From contig JAAYEI010000019.1 in NCBI GenBank assembly GCA_012728815.1, positions 1-42,467 on the forward strand: a stretch of 42,467 nucleotides of DNA, read 5' to 3'. The notes beneath the pieces are model-generated. The model was not told where the DNA came from and did no database searches. It saw nothing but the letters and a program-made list of their open reading frames with translations. The stretch's first letter is position 1; each line of letters begins with the position of its first letter. Shown here piece by piece: positions 1-8,021 of the stretch. Source of the DNA: Clostridiales bacterium (GTDB lineage Bacteria > Bacillota > Clostridia > Christensenellales > Aristaeellaceae). The translations under genes and the position numbers were made by a program.

Positions 1-2
1 CC

Positions 3-137
3 GGCCTGGTCATCCTGGTGGCGCTGATGGACAGGCTGGGCATCCAGGAGGTGCTGGTGACCCACCGGAACAACTGTGATGGCTACCTGTACGGCATCCT
101 GCTGGAAGCGCATGAAAACACCGGGCGTGATCCATGA
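3..137 (+). CDS. C-terminal fragment, probable Ppx/GppA-type phosphatase
   Basis: Only the last 44 codons and a TGA stop are inside the window; the 5' part lies to the left. The readable tail begins GLVILVALMDRLGIQEV and ends NTGRDP. The pattern of a hydrophobic helix, then LMDRLG, then a strand with EVLVT and a GYL/GIL ending resembles the C-terminus of exopolyphosphatase/guanosine-pentaphosphatase proteins, where a 'G..IL..lm..lg..ev.vs' segment is common. The match is short, so the family call is tentative. It could also be another ASKHA-fold protein or unrelated. Confidence 0.4.
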   Translation, partial: GLVILVALMDRLGIQEVLVTHRNNCDGYLYGILLEAHENTGRDP

Positions 138-228
138 GGTGGCATTAAAAATGGGGGCAGCACTTCAACGCAGGAGATGCCGTGTATATTCATCATGAGG
201 CGGCTCAAGCCCCACCCCGGCCAAAGGG

Positions 229-257
229 TTGTATTGACCGGAAAAATGGCGTATGAT
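229..257 (+). promoter_or_regulatory. Sigma-A-like promoter for the secreted protein pair
   Basis: TTGTAT (229-234) and TATGAT (252-257) are separated by 17 bases and lie about 120 bases before the start at 380. One arm of a 10-bp inverted repeat (246-255 and 277-286) overlaps the -10 box, so the site may be repressor-controlled. Assigned by consensus only. Confidence 0.45.
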
Positions 258-286
258 TTGTACATCAGGAAACACCCATACGCCAT
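246..286. repeat. 10-bp inverted repeat over the -10 region
   Basis: ATGGCGTATG at 246-255 is repeated in inverse orientation as CATACGCCAT at 277-286, with a 21-base gap. The left arm covers most of the -10 box and the right arm lies just after the expected transcription start. This is a plausible two-site operator; it is unlikely to be an RNA hairpin, because the left arm would not be transcribed. Confidence 0.5.
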
Positions 287-379
287 CCGCGGGCACAGGC
301 CGGACATCTGTTGTGAGGTGACCATCCTGGCTGAGCCAGCCGCATCCACGCGGAATACACAAGGAAGAGAGGTGATGAC

Positions 380-1135
380 ATGAGGAGAAAGCTGTTCTGC
401 GCGCTGTTGGCCTGTTTGATGTTCCACGCCGTGGCCTTCGCGGGAACGGCGGATGCGGGCCTGGACCTGTCCGGTTTCACGGTGGACGAGCTGCTTGAAT
501 TGCGCGAGCTGATTCAGGCAGAGCTGCTGTTGAAGGGCTACAACCCCTACTTTGACCTGGAGCGCGGGGACAGCGGCGAGCAGGTCGCGGCTGTTCAGGA
601 AAAGCTGCAGGAACTTGGCTACTACACCGGGGGGGCCACCGGCAAGCTGGACGCTGAAACGCAAAAGGCTTTCAAACGTTTTGAGAAGGATTTTGGGTTG
701 AACAACGATGGGCTGCCGTCCAGGGAGGACCAGTTTGTACTGTTCCAGGCCAAAGCGCTTGAAAAACCGGCCACTTCGCCCACGCCGCAGGTGACAGAGG
801 ACCCGATGACGGCGGTATACCAGGAATATGAGCCTTTTGACTACACGGCCAGCATGCGCAAGCCTGAGGAGTATGATGGGAGGAAGGTGGTGTTGAAGGG
901 CAGGGTGCTGCAGGTGTTGGGCAACCGGGAGGAGGGGTTCCAAATCTGTCTGGCCACTTCTGGCAGCGGCGATGTCGTGTATGTGTTTATCAATCAACCA
1001 TTGGATTATAATCTCATAGAAGATGATTACCTGACCATTTACGCGGTGATGCACAAGACCATTACCTACCAGTCAACCTTCAACAAACCGGTTACCATTC
1101 CTGCCGCGGTCGCGGACTATTTCATTCTACGATAA
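380..1135 (+). CDS. Secreted peptidoglycan-binding protein with OB-fold-like C-terminus
   Basis: 251 aa. Residues 1-25 form a signal peptide (MRRK, hydrophobic core, cleavage near AFAG/ADA) with no lipobox cysteine, so export and release by signal peptidase I is expected. Residues 55-110 resemble a PG_binding_1 repeat: a DLERGDSGEQV start, then QEKLQELGYY and a final FKRFEKDFGL helix. After a Pro/Thr-rich linker, residues about 155-251 look like a small beta domain (YDGRKVVLKGRVLQV...) of the tRNA_anti-like/OB type seen in Gram-positive secreted proteins. The start is supported by GGAAGAGAGGTG just upstream. The next gene begins 12 bases after the stop, so the two are probably co-transcribed. 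The exact function is unknown; a cell-wall-associated role is inferred. Confidence 0.75.
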   Translation: MRRKLFCALLACLMFHAVAFAGTADAGLDLSGFTVDELLELRELIQAELLLKGYNPYFDLERGDSGEQVAAVQEKLQELGYYTGGATGKLDAETQKAFKRFEKDFGLNNDGLPSREDQFVLFQAKALEKPATSPTPQVTEDPMTAVYQEYEPFDYTASMRKPEEYDGRKVVLKGRVLQVLGNREEGFQICLATSGSGDVVYVFINQPLDYNLIEDDYLTIYAVMHKTITYQSTFNKPVTIPAAVADYFILR

Positions 1136-1147
1136 GGGAGAAAAAAC

Positions 1148-1843
1148 ATGAAAAAGATGCTGGTGTTCCTGGTGGCGCTCATGCTGGTGATGGTGTCTGT
1201 GACAGCCTATGGCGCTGGCAGAATCCGGGTGACGCAGGAGAACTATCACCTGATCGAAAGCTATGGGAAGTATGGCTATGCCTTTGCCAAGGTGGAGAAC
1301 GTTGGTGACAAACCGATCAAGGTCAACGCCGGCATTCTGGAAGTTTTTGACGGTGAGGGGGACGCGATCACCTCCACGGACTACCTCAGTTCCTACGCGG
1401 AGTATCTGCAGCCAAACGAATACACCTATGTCTCCCTGCGCGCGGAGATAGAGGACGCGGAAATGATCCCGGACGACTACATGCTGACCATCACCGGCAA
1501 GAGTGACAACAGCTATTTCTCCCGGCGGCTGCCCGTGGAAACAGACTATCAGGAAGATGTGAAGACCAGGTACGGCACCACCAACTATATGTACGCCACG
1601 GTCACCAACGACACCGAGGAGCCGGTCTACGACATCACGGTGCTGTTGGTCCTGCTGGACAAGGACGGGAACATCCTGTATATGGACAGCTCAAGCCTGT
1701 ACAGTGACAAGGCGCTGATGCCCGGCAGCGCCGTCATGATCCGCCTGGAGCCCAGGTCCTCCTTTGAGGAGTATTTTGCGAAGGAAGGCCTGGTGCCGGC
1801 TTCCGTGGACGCGGTCGCCTACGTCAACGTCAGGCAGGACTGA
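1148..1843 (+). CDS. Secreted protein with two FxLYD-like beta domains
   Basis: 231 aa. Residues 1-22 are a signal peptide ending VTAYGAG, again without a lipobox. The mature part shows two similar segments, about residues 38-110 (YAFAKVENVGDKPIKV...) and 145-215 (YMYATVTNDTEEPVYD...). Each has the pattern 'y..a.v.N....pv..v...v...D..G..i', as in FxLYD/Ig-like domains of secreted Firmicutes proteins. Acidic residues are frequent. It lies 12 bases downstream of the peptidoglycan-binding protein and is followed by a strong terminator, so the two form a bicistronic unit. No enzymatic motif is visible. A wall-associated or adhesion role is inference. Confidence 0.65.
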   Translation: MKKMLVFLVALMLVMVSVTAYGAGRIRVTQENYHLIESYGKYGYAFAKVENVGDKPIKVNAGILEVFDGEGDAITSTDYLSSYAEYLQPNEYTYVSLRAEIEDAEMIPDDYMLTITGKSDNSYFSRRLPVETDYQEDVKTRYGTTNYMYATVTNDTEEPVYDITVLLVLLDKDGNILYMDSSSLYSDKALMPGSAVMIRLEPRSSFEEYFAKEGLVPASVDAVAYVNVRQD

Positions 1844-1863
1844 ACCATCCCCAAATGAAACAA

Positions 1864-1900
1864 CCGACCGCAGGCCGCCAGGATGGCGGCCTGCGGTCGG
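1864..1900 (+). terminator. Intrinsic terminator after the secreted pair
   Basis: A perfect 17-bp stem (1864-1880 with 1884-1900) and a GGA loop follow the stop at 1843 by 20 bases. The trailing T tract is short (TTTG), so efficiency is uncertain, but stem length and position fit a terminator. Confidence 0.75.
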
Positions 1901-1955
1901 TTTGCGCGCCTGATAGGCTTAAAACCCCATCAAACGCAAGGCGAAGGCAGGAGGA

Positions 1956-2381
1956 TCAGGGCTGGTCTTCCGTCACCATCACCATCCAGTGGAAGCCGTA
2001 CCTGTCCTTCACCTGGCCATACAGGGGGTTGAAGAAGGTGGGCGCCAGCGGCATCAGCACCTGGCCGTCCCGGGCCAGGGCGTCAAAGACCTGGCGCAGG
2101 CGGGCCCTGTCCTCATGGGAGAGGGTGATCCAGAAGGCGCCATTGGGCACCAGCTGGGGTCCGCCCGGGAAATCATCGGACAGCATGAGGTCCCCGGCGA
2201 AGGTCTTGACGTTGGCGTAGGCCACCAGGTTGTCGCTGCCGGCGGGCAGCTCGTCCTCCGGGCTTTCTTTGGGCATCTCGCCCATGGCCATGATGTAGGG
2301 TGCGGGCGCGCCGAAGACCCCGGCGTAATAGTTGGCCGCCTCGCGGGCCTGGCCGTTGAAGTTCAGATAGACCTCAATCAT
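1956..2381 (-). CDS. VOC-superfamily protein, PhnB/demethylubiquinone-methyltransferase-like
   Basis: 141 aa, the usual length for the PhnB-like glyoxalase/bleomycin-resistance fold. It begins MIEVYLNFNGQAREAANYYA, the typical first beta strand and helix of this family. It continues with VFGAPAPYIM, a second strand set (GDLMLSDDFPGG) and the C-terminal YGQVKDRYGFHWMVM strand, where family members keep 'G...D.fG..W.'. Members bind small molecules or metals, and most are uncharacterised enzymes despite the old methyltransferase name. It stands alone: convergent with the secreted pair on the left and facing a broken AraC gene on the right. The substrate cannot be predicted. Confidence 0.85.
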   Translation of the reverse strand: MIEVYLNFNGQAREAANYYAGVFGAPAPYIMAMGEMPKESPEDELPAGSDNLVAYANVKTFAGDLMLSDDFPGGPQLVPNGAFWITLSHEDRARLRQVFDALARDGQVLMPLAPTFFNPLYGQVKDRYGFHWMVMVTEDQP

Positions 2382-2435
2382 GTTGTTGCTTTCCTGTCCG
2401 CAGGCGAGTCAACCAAGCTCTGTGCCTGCTGCAAG

Positions 2436-2464
2436 AGTATACCCGCAGCATCCAATGCCCATCA
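2436..2464 (-). promoter_or_regulatory. Candidate promoter of the VOC gene
   Basis: On the minus strand TGATGG (2459-2464) and TATACT (2436-2441) are 17 bases apart, about 55 bases before the start codon at 2381. The -10 is good and the -35 poor, hence the low confidence. Confidence 0.35.
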
Positions 2465-2543
2465 GGGAAAGCACCCGGGCTGCTCCCGGGTTGGGCACAT
2501 CGGCAAAAGCACCGGCTTTCAGGATGCCGCCAGCACCGGAAAA

Positions 2544-2726
2544 ACGCCAAGCCAGTACATCCTGCAGGCAAGACTGCGCAAGGCGCGCGAGCTGATCATC
2601 TACACCGCCCTGCCAATTTATGCGATTGCCGAGGAGTGCGGCTTTCAGAGCCCGAGCTACTTCACCAGCAGGTTCCGGCAGATGTTTGGCATAGCGCCCC
2701 AGGCGTACAGGAAGCGTTTTGAATGA
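2544..2726 (+). pseudogene. AraC-family regulator remnant (C-terminal HTH half only)
   Basis: The last 60 codons before the TGA at 2724-2726 read as the second half of an AraC/XylS DNA-binding domain: TPSQYILQARLRKARELI, then IYAIAEECGFQSPSYF, then the FRQMFGIAPQAYRKRFE signature. In a complete protein a further helix-turn-helix half and a sensor domain precede this. Upstream the same frame stays open but encodes no recognisable AraC sequence and partly runs antisense to the VOC gene. No start codon with a ribosome site stands before the conserved part. I read it as a 5'-deleted regulator, possibly the former regulator of a neighbouring operon. Confidence 0.7.
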
Positions 2727-2747
2727 TGCCAGGCTTCCCAGGTCGGG

Positions 2748-2766
2748 AACAGGGATTCCCTGTTTT
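2748..2766 (+). terminator. Short intrinsic terminator after the AraC remnant
   Basis: AACAGGG (2748-2754) pairs with CCCTGTT (2758-2764) around an ATT loop, and the right arm runs into a TTTT tract at 2763-2766. It lies 21 bases after the AraC stop, which suggests the remnant kept its original terminator. Confidence 0.55.
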
Positions 2767-2784
2767 GCCCACACGAAACGCAGA

Positions 2785-2809
2785 AGGGACGCTTCACTGA
2801 AGCGTCCCT
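2785..2809. terminator. 11-bp stem-loop between the AraC remnant and lplA
   Basis: AGGGACGCTTC (2785-2795) pairs perfectly with GAAGCGTCCCT (2799-2809) around a 3-base loop. There is no T tract on either side. It may act as a weak bidirectional terminator between the plus-strand remnant and the minus-strand lipoate ligase gene. Confidence 0.4.
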
Positions 2810-2855
2810 CGGTCTGCCCATAAACCCTCCCTGATGATGTCTGACCATTCAGGAT

Positions 2856-2941
2856 GCGCGCCTGATGCCATTGCCCGATGCCGGGCACCAGCATCAGGCG
2901 CGCGTGGTGCAGATGGAAGATACCCGGCGGCCGCCGGGTAT
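2856..2941. repeat. Nested hairpin followed by a 22-nt perfect palindrome
   Basis: An outer 13-bp stem (2856-2868 with 2891-2903) encloses a second 6-bp stem (2872-2877 with 2882-2887). Seventeen bases further on, 2920-2941 is a perfect palindrome with 11-bp arms centred on GGCGGCCGCC. The cluster lies 55-140 bases past the lplA stop at 2997, so it would form the 3' end of that transcript. It lacks a T tract. Confidence 0.6.
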
Positions 2942-2996
2942 GCAGGGAATCCAAGCGTTCCAGCCATTGGTTTGCTCCGCGCGGGGCGGGCCTGGG

Positions 2997-3968
2997 TCAG
3001 AGCTGCTGCTGGCGCAGCCATTCGCCCAGCTGGCGCATCTCCAGGCTGCCGGTTGCCAGGCGGTCCGCCAGCGCCGTGGTGGTGAAGGGGGCCCCGGTGA
3101 GGGCGGCCTCCACCTGGCTGGCCAGGTCCGGGTCGTTGGCGTCGGTAAAGCAGCGCGCCTCGGCCACCTGCCCCCTTTTGACCAGCAGCTGCAGCTCCAC
3201 GCTGCCAAAGGGGAAGCGCTGCTCCAGGCTGAGGTCAAAGCGCGGGGTTTTGCCATAGGTCCAGCCCCAGTCGCGGTAGCGCGCGGCCAGCTGGGCCACC
3301 TGGTCCTCCGGCAGGGCCTGCCGCCAGTCCAGGCGCTGGGTGGGGCCGTATTCCCGCTCAAAGGCGGTGAGCAAGGCGGCTTTGAGGGCGGACAGGGTGA
3401 GGCCGGGCGCGTGGTCAATGAGGTTGCCCACCCGGGCGCGCACGCTGTCCACCCCCTTGGCCTGCAGCTTCAGCCTGGAGGGCTGCAGGTAGCGGCCCAG
3501 CAGGGCGAAATCCACCGCCAGCAGGATGGTGCCATGGTGCAGGGAGGTGGTTTGCGTGTGGCGGAAGGCGTTGCCGGAGAACTTGGCGCCGGTCTGGCTG
3601 AGCACGATGTCGTTGCGGCCGGAGGCCTGGGTTTTGATGCCGAAGCTGGCCGCCGCGGCGCTGATGACGCCCAGCTGCCGGGGAACATCATAGACATCCT
3701 TGGGCATCACGAAGGAGAAGTTGAGGTTGCCCAGGTCATGGTAGACCGCGCCGCCGCCGGTGGAGCGGCGCACCAGGGTGCCGCCCTCCTGCTCCAGCAG
3801 CTGGGCGCGGCACTCCTTCCAGGCGTTCTGCCCCCGGCCGATGACCACGGTGTGGGCGTTTTGCCACAGGAAGAGGGCGGGCCCGCCCGCCTGCAGCAGC
3901 AGGGCCTCCTCAATGGCCAGGTTGAGGGCGGGGTCGGTGTTGGCGGTTTCAAAGTAGCGGTTGGTCAT
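2997..3968 (-). CDS. lplA: Lipoate-protein ligase A
   Basis: 323 aa from the ATG at 3968, chosen over an upstream in-frame start because AAAGGA stands at the right distance and the protein then begins MTNRYFETANTDPALNLAIEE, the usual LplA start. It ligates free lipoate to carrier domains through lipoyl-AMP. Visible motifs are the VIGRGQNAW segment, the lipoate-binding RRSTGGGAVYHDLGNLNFSF loop, and the lysine in QTGAKFSGNAF. Residues from about 235 form the C-terminal accessory domain (WGWTYGKTPRFDLS). It lies downstream of the E2-E3-E1 genes, whose E2 carries the lipoyl lysine, so E2 is its likely target. A hairpin and a candidate own promoter separate it from the E1 gene. Confidence 0.93.
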   Translation of the reverse strand: MTNRYFETANTDPALNLAIEEALLLQAGGPALFLWQNAHTVVIGRGQNAWKECRAQLLEQEGGTLVRRSTGGGAVYHDLGNLNFSFVMPKDVYDVPRQLGVISAAAASFGIKTQASGRNDIVLSQTGAKFSGNAFRHTQTTSLHHGTILLAVDFALLGRYLQPSRLKLQAKGVDSVRARVGNLIDHAPGLTLSALKAALLTAFEREYGPTQRLDWRQALPEDQVAQLAARYRDWGWTYGKTPRFDLSLEQRFPFGSVELQLLVKRGQVAEARCFTDANDPDLASQVEAALTGAPFTTTALADRLATGSLEMRQLGEWLRQQQL

Positions 3969-4011
3969 CGGCAGTCCTTTCGGGGAGCGCGTCCCGGCAT
4001 CTTCCTGTTCT

Positions 4012-4040
4012 TTTGTATACCCTGGCGACCGGCCGCGCAA
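4012..4040 (-). promoter_or_regulatory. Candidate lplA promoter
   Basis: On the minus strand TTGCGC (4035-4040) and TACAAA (4012-4017) are 17 bases apart, about 44 bases before the lplA start. A better -10, TATACA, overlaps it but gives only 15-base spacing. Confidence 0.4.
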
Positions 4041-4092
4041 GGGCCTGTCTGCCCGCTAGTAAACATGCGCCAAAATCATTTCAGGGGGGCTT

Positions 4093-4126
4093 GGGGGAGG
4101 GCGCCTGTTCAAAAGCGCCCTCCCCC
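4093..4126 (-). terminator. Stem-loop ending the dehydrogenase-complex operon
   Basis: A perfect 12-bp stem (4093-4104 with 4115-4126) with a 10-base loop lies 42 bases after the E1 stop. No T run follows on the minus strand, so it may be a partial terminator or a 3' stabilising structure rather than a full stop. Confidence 0.5.
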
Positions 4127-4167
4127 CTGATCCGAACCTTCTGTTTTGCGTTATGCGCCGCCCCGGT

Positions 4168-6633
4168 TTACACCCCGCGCCTGTTGTTCCTGATTTGCTC
4201 CATCAGGGTGAAGTTGCTGGTGGGGCTGTGGCCCTTAAGGGGCAGCAGGCGCTCGTGCACGGCATCCAGGATCCAGGAGGGCTGGGGGAAGAAGGCTTCC
4301 TCCATCTCATGGGCCGGGGTGATCCAGTTGCGCGCGCCCACCACGACCGGCGGGGCGTCCAGGTAGTCAAAGGCCAGCTCGGTGAGGGTGGAGGCCATCT
4401 GCCGCATGACGGAGCCGCGCTCCACCGCGTCCCCGGTGATGATGATGCGGCCGGTCTTTTTGACGGACTCGATGACCAGGCTGTATTCAAAGGGCACGAT
4501 GCTGCGCGCGTCAATGACCTCGGCGGACAGGTTGTGCTTCTCCTTGAGCAGGTCAGCCGCCTCCAGCGCACGGTAGAGGGTGGCGCCGATGGACAGGATG
4601 GTGAGGTCACAACCCGCGCGCTTGATGTCCGGCTGGCCCAGGGGAATCTCGTACTCGGCCTCGGGCACGCCGCCCTCATGGAACAGCTCGGCCATGTCGT
4701 AGATGCGCTGGCTTTCAAGGAAGAGGACCGGGTCGGTGCCATTGAGGGCGGACTGCATGAGGCCCTTGGCGTCATAGGGGGTGGCGGGGAAGACGACCTT
4801 GAGCCCGGGGATGTGGGCTGCCAGGGCTGACCAGTCCTGGGAGTGCTGGGCGCCGTATTTGCTGCCCACGGACAGGCGCAGCACCACGGGCATCTTCAGC
4901 ATGCCGGCGGACATGGCCTGCCACTTGGCCAGCTGGTTGAACACCTCATCCCCCGCGCGGCCCAGGAAATCGCAGTACATAAGCTCGGCCACTGCGCGGC
5001 CGCCGGACATGGCGTAGCCCACCGCGGCGCCCACGATGGCAGCCTCGGCGATGGGGGTGTTGAAGAGGCGGTGGTAGGGCAGGGCCTCGGTCAGGCCGCG
5101 GTAGACAGCGAAGGCCCCGCCCCAGTCGCGCACCTCCTCGCCAAAGCTGACCAGGGTGGGGTCCTCATAGAACTTGTTGATCAGGGGCTCGGCGATGGCG
5201 TCGCGCAGCTGGTAGACGCGGTTCTTGGAGACGGGCTTGCCGTCCTTGTCCAGGCCAAAGCGCTCGCGTTTTTTGAGCTGCTGCACCCGGGGGCAGTCCT
5301 CAAGGGGCAGCAGGGTCTCGGGCTTGCGGTCCGCGTCAAAGGCGCGCACGGTCTGGTTGGAGAACATGAGGTCGGCCACGCTGTCAGGCTGGGTGGTCAT
5401 CAGCGGGATGTGGGGGGAGATGGTGTCGTCAATGGCCAGCTTGAGGTTGCGCACGATGTCCGCGACAACCTTGCTGTACAGGGCGTCCAGCTCTTCCTCC
5501 GTGGCGACGCCGTTGGCCAGCAGCTCCTGGCGGAAGGCCTGGATGCTGTCCTGGGCCTCCCACTGGGCGATCTCCTCGCGGGTGCGGTAGGAGCTGGCGT
5601 CCGAGGGGCTGTGGCCGGAGATGCGGTAGGTGATGACATCCAGGAAGACCGGGCCGTCCTTCTTGGCCAGGGGGAGCTTGCGGCGGTAGGCGTCAATGAC
5701 GGCCAGGGGGTTGTAGCCGTCCACGCGCTCAGCGTGCAGGGCGTTGGGGGCCAGGCCGGCTGCCACCCGGGCAATCATCTCCTGCCCCATGGTCTCGCCC
5801 TGGGTCTGCCCGCCCATGCCGTAGAAGTTGTCGTTGATGTTGTAGATCAGGGGCAGGCCGCCAAAGCCTTCGTCCCAAAGGTTCTGGTACTGGCCCATGC
5901 TGGCCAGGTTCAGCCCCTCCCAGACCGGGCCGCAGGACAGGGAACCATCGCCGATGTTGCACACCACCACGCCGGGCTTGCGGTTGACCAGCTTGTACAG
6001 CGCGGCGCCCGGGGCGATGGAGCCGGAGCCGCCCACGATGGCGTTGTTGGGGTAGATGCCAAAGGGGGTGAAGAAGGCGTGCATGGAGCCGCCCAGCCCC
6101 TTGTTGAAGCCGTTTTCCCGGGCGAAGGTCTCGCACATCATCCCGTAGAGCAGAAAGTCGATGCCGTTGTCCTTGAGGGGCTTGGTCTGGTCGCGCACCA
6201 CCTGGTAGGTCTTGCCGCCCAGGAAGTCCTCCAGGATGGAACGCAGCTGGTCCTCCGGCAGGATTTCAATGCTGCGCAGGCCCTTGGCCAGGATCTCGCC
6301 GTGGCTGCGGTGGGAGCCAAAGATGTGGTCATCCAGGGTGAGCAGGAAGGCGGCGCCGACGTAGGCGGCCTCCTGGCCGATGCCCAGGTGGGCGGGCCCG
6401 GGGTGGTTGTAGGGCACGCCCTGGTACTCGCCCTGGGTTTTGATGAGGTTGAGCATGGTCTCAAACTCGCGGATGTAGGCCATGTCGCGGTAGATGTTGA
6501 GCAGTTCCCGGGGCGTGTAGGTGCCCAGCTCATCCTTCAGGGTTTTGTTGTAGGTGTTGACAGGGATGTCCGGCGTTTTGAGGGTGCCGGGCTTGCGGAC
6601 GTCCTGGGGGGAGATGTGCAGCTGCTTGCTCAT
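4168..6633 (-). CDS. 2-oxoacid dehydrogenase E1, fused alpha and beta subunits
   Basis: 821 aa. The thiamine-diphosphate enzyme decarboxylates a 2-oxoacid and transfers the acyl group to the lipoyl arm of E2. Residues about 40-400 are E1-alpha: [26 protein letters not shown], then the ThDP/Mg motif from GDGS (228-231) to NDN (267-269), and the phosphorylation-loop-like [13 protein letters not shown]. Residues about 480-815 are E1-beta: [28 protein letters not shown], and the C-terminal transketolase domain with [13 protein letters not shown]. The two are separate genes in most Bacillota; this fused form is also known. The start overlaps the E3 stop by ATGA. The substrate (pyruvate, acetoin or branched-chain acids) is not fixed by sequence; pyruvate is a guess from context. 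Confidence 0.9.
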   Translation of the reverse strand: MSKQLHISPQDVRKPGTLKTPDIPVNTYNKTLKDELGTYTPRELLNIYRDMAYIREFETMLNLIKTQGEYQGVPYNHPGPAHLGIGQEAAYVGAAFLLTLDDHIFGSHRSHGEILAKGLRSIEILPEDQLRSILEDFLGGKTYQVVRDQTKPLKDNGIDFLLYGMMCETFARENGFNKGLGGSMHAFFTPFGIYPNNAIVGGSGSIAPGAALYKLVNRKPGVVVCNIGDGSLSCGPVWEGLNLASMGQYQNLWDEGFGGLPLIYNINDNFYGMGGQTQGETMGQEMIARVAAGLAPNALHAERVDGYNPLAVIDAYRRKLPLAKKDGPVFLDVITYRISGHSPSDASSYRTREEIAQWEAQDSIQAFRQELLANGVATEEELDALYSKVVADIVRNLKLAIDDTISPHIPLMTTQPDSVADLMFSNQTVRAFDADRKPETLLPLEDCPRVQQLKKRERFGLDKDGKPVSKNRVYQLRDAIAEPLINKFYEDPTLVSFGEEVRDWGGAFAVYRGLTEALPYHRLFNTPIAEAAIVGAAVGYAMSGGRAVAELMYCDFLGRAGDEVFNQLAKWQAMSAGMLKMPVVLRLSVGSKYGAQHSQDWSALAAHIPGLKVVFPATPYDAKGLMQSALNGTDPVLFLESQRIYDMAELFHEGGVPEAEYEIPLGQPDIKRAGCDLTILSIGATLYRALEAADLLKEKHNLSAEVIDARSIVPFEYSLVIESVKKTGRIIITGDAVERGSVMRQMASTLTELAFDYLDAPPVVVGARNWITPAHEMEEAFFPQPSWILDAVHERLLPLKGHSPTSNFTLMEQIRNNRRGV

Positions 6634-8021
6634 TTGTCTACCTCTTGGCTGGCCGGCTCGTAGGCGAAGACGGCTTCGCGGATGATTTCTGACACGGTGG
6701 GGTGGGGAAAGATGATTTTCTGGATCTGCTGCAGGGTGAGGCCCAGCTCGATGTAGGTGCCCACCAGCACGATGAACTCGCTGGCGTAGTTGGACAGCAC
6801 CTGGGCGCCCAGCACCTGCTGGCTGCGGGTGTGGACCAGCAGCTTGAGCAGGCCGTTGCCGCCCTCGTTCTCAGCCAGGTAGCGCCCGGAAAAGCGCATG
6901 GGCAGCTTGACCACCTGAAAGGGCAGGCCCTTCTTTGCGGCTGTCTGCTCCGTCTCCCCTACCGAGGCCAGCTCCGGACTGGTGTACAGCACGGCGGGCA
7001 CCGCCTCATAGCGCATGTGGTCGGGGATTCCCAGCATGTGGTTGACGGCAACCTCGGCCTCCCGGTAGGCGGTGTGCGCCAGCATCGAGTGGCCGGTGAC
7101 ATCGCCCGCGGCGTAGACGCCGGGAACGTTGGTGCGCAGGTGGTCATCCACCGGGATGGCGCCGCGCTGAACCTCCACCTGGATGGTGTCCAGGCCCAGC
7201 TCCTGGGTGTTGGCGCGCCGGCCGATGGACAGCAGCACGCTGTCGCAGGCCAGCAGGTGGCTGTCGCCCCCCTGCTCAAAGCGCACGCCGCCCTCCTCAA
7301 TGGCGGTCACACGGGCGCTCAGGTGGAAGGTGATGCCGCGCTTTTCCATGTCGGCCTTGAGCAGGGCGACCAGCTCCTGGTCGTTCTCCCCGGCGATGTG
7401 GTCCAGCATCTCCACCACGGCCACCCTGGCCCCGATGGAGCGGAAGTAGCTGGCCAGCTCCAGCCCGATCACGCCCCCGCCGATGACCACCAGCTGCTGG
7501 GGCACCTCCTTTTTGTCCAGGATTTCCCGGCTGGTGAGCACGAAGCCCCGCTCCAGGCCTTCCTTGAGGCCCGGGATGGGCGGCAGGGCGGGGCTGGAGC
7601 CCGTGGCAATCAGCAGGCGCTTGCCTGTGAGGGCAGTCTCCCCCGCCTGCACGGTGAAGCCCTCCGGGCCTTTGCCGGTGATGACCGCCCGGGCCTCGTA
7701 CACGGTGACCTGGCTGGCCCGCAGCGCGGCCTTGACGCCAGCCACCAGGGTCCTGACCACCTTGTCCTTGCGGCGCAGCACCGCGGCGTGGTCAATGCGC
7801 AGCTCCTGGGCGCTCACGCCATAGCGCTGGCCGTTGGCCACGCCGTCGTGCAGCTTGGCGGAGTAGAGCAGGGTCTTGGTGGGGATGCAGCCCTCGTTGA
7901 GGCAGACCCCGCCCAGGGAGCGCTCCTCGCACAGGGCCACGCTGAGGCCGGCCTTGCCCGCCCGCTCCGCGGCCAGGTAGCCGGCGGGCCCCCCGCCGAT
8001 GATGATCAGGTCATGGTTCAT
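6630..8021 (-). CDS. lpdA: Dihydrolipoamide dehydrogenase (E3)
   Basis: 463 aa from the ATG at 8021, preceded by AGGAGG at 6-base spacing; an earlier in-frame start at 8039 lacks this. The flavoprotein reoxidises dihydrolipoyl-E2 and reduces NAD+. Visible are the FAD-binding GGGPAG at residues 9-14, the redox pair C40 and C45 in GGVCLNEGCIPTK, a second dinucleotide fold (VVIGGGVIGLELA), the AAGDVTGHSMLAHTAYREA flavin loop and the C-terminal FPHPTVSE with the catalytic His. No extra lipoyl domain precedes it. It overlaps the E2 stop by 11 bases and the E1 start by ATGA, so the three are translationally coupled. Confidence 0.95.
   Translation of the reverse strand: MNHDLIIIGGGPAGYLAAERAGKAGLSVALCEERSLGGVCLNEGCIPTKTLLYSAKLHDGVANGQRYGVSAQELRIDHAAVLRRKDKVVRTLVAGVKAALRASQVTVYEARAVITGKGPEGFTVQAGETALTGKRLLIATGSSPALPPIPGLKEGLERGFVLTSREILDKKEVPQQLVVIGGGVIGLELASYFRSIGARVAVVEMLDHIAGENDQELVALLKADMEKRGITFHLSARVTAIEEGGVRFEQGGDSHLLACDSVLLSIGRRANTQELGLDTIQVEVQRGAIPVDDHLRTNVPGVYAAGDVTGHSMLAHTAYREAEVAVNHMLGIPDHMRYEAVPAVLYTSPELASVGETEQTAAKKGLPFQVVKLPMRFSGRYLAENEGGNGLLKLLVHTRSQQVLGAQVLSNYASEFIVLVGTYIELGLTLQQIQKIIFPHPTVSEIIREAVFAYEPASQEVDK

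Noticed and set aside
234-257. TTGACC (234-239) with TATGAT (252-257) as the promoter of the secreted pair
   Set aside because: Spacing is only 12 bases; TTGTAT at 229-234 gives 17 bases with the same -10.
83-1054. Long minus-strand open frame opposite the secreted PG-binding protein gene
   Set aside because: It is the antisense of a gene with signal peptide, ribosome site and promoter; its own translation is rich in His, Leu and Gln without domains.
4093-4126. Hairpin before lplA as a riboswitch
   Set aside because: It is a simple perfect stem with no conserved riboswitch core, placed directly after the E1 stop, which fits a terminator or 3' stabiliser.
4843-6663. 606-codon plus-strand frame opposite the E1 gene
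   Set aside because: Antisense shadow; E1 motifs on the minus strand are complete and intact.
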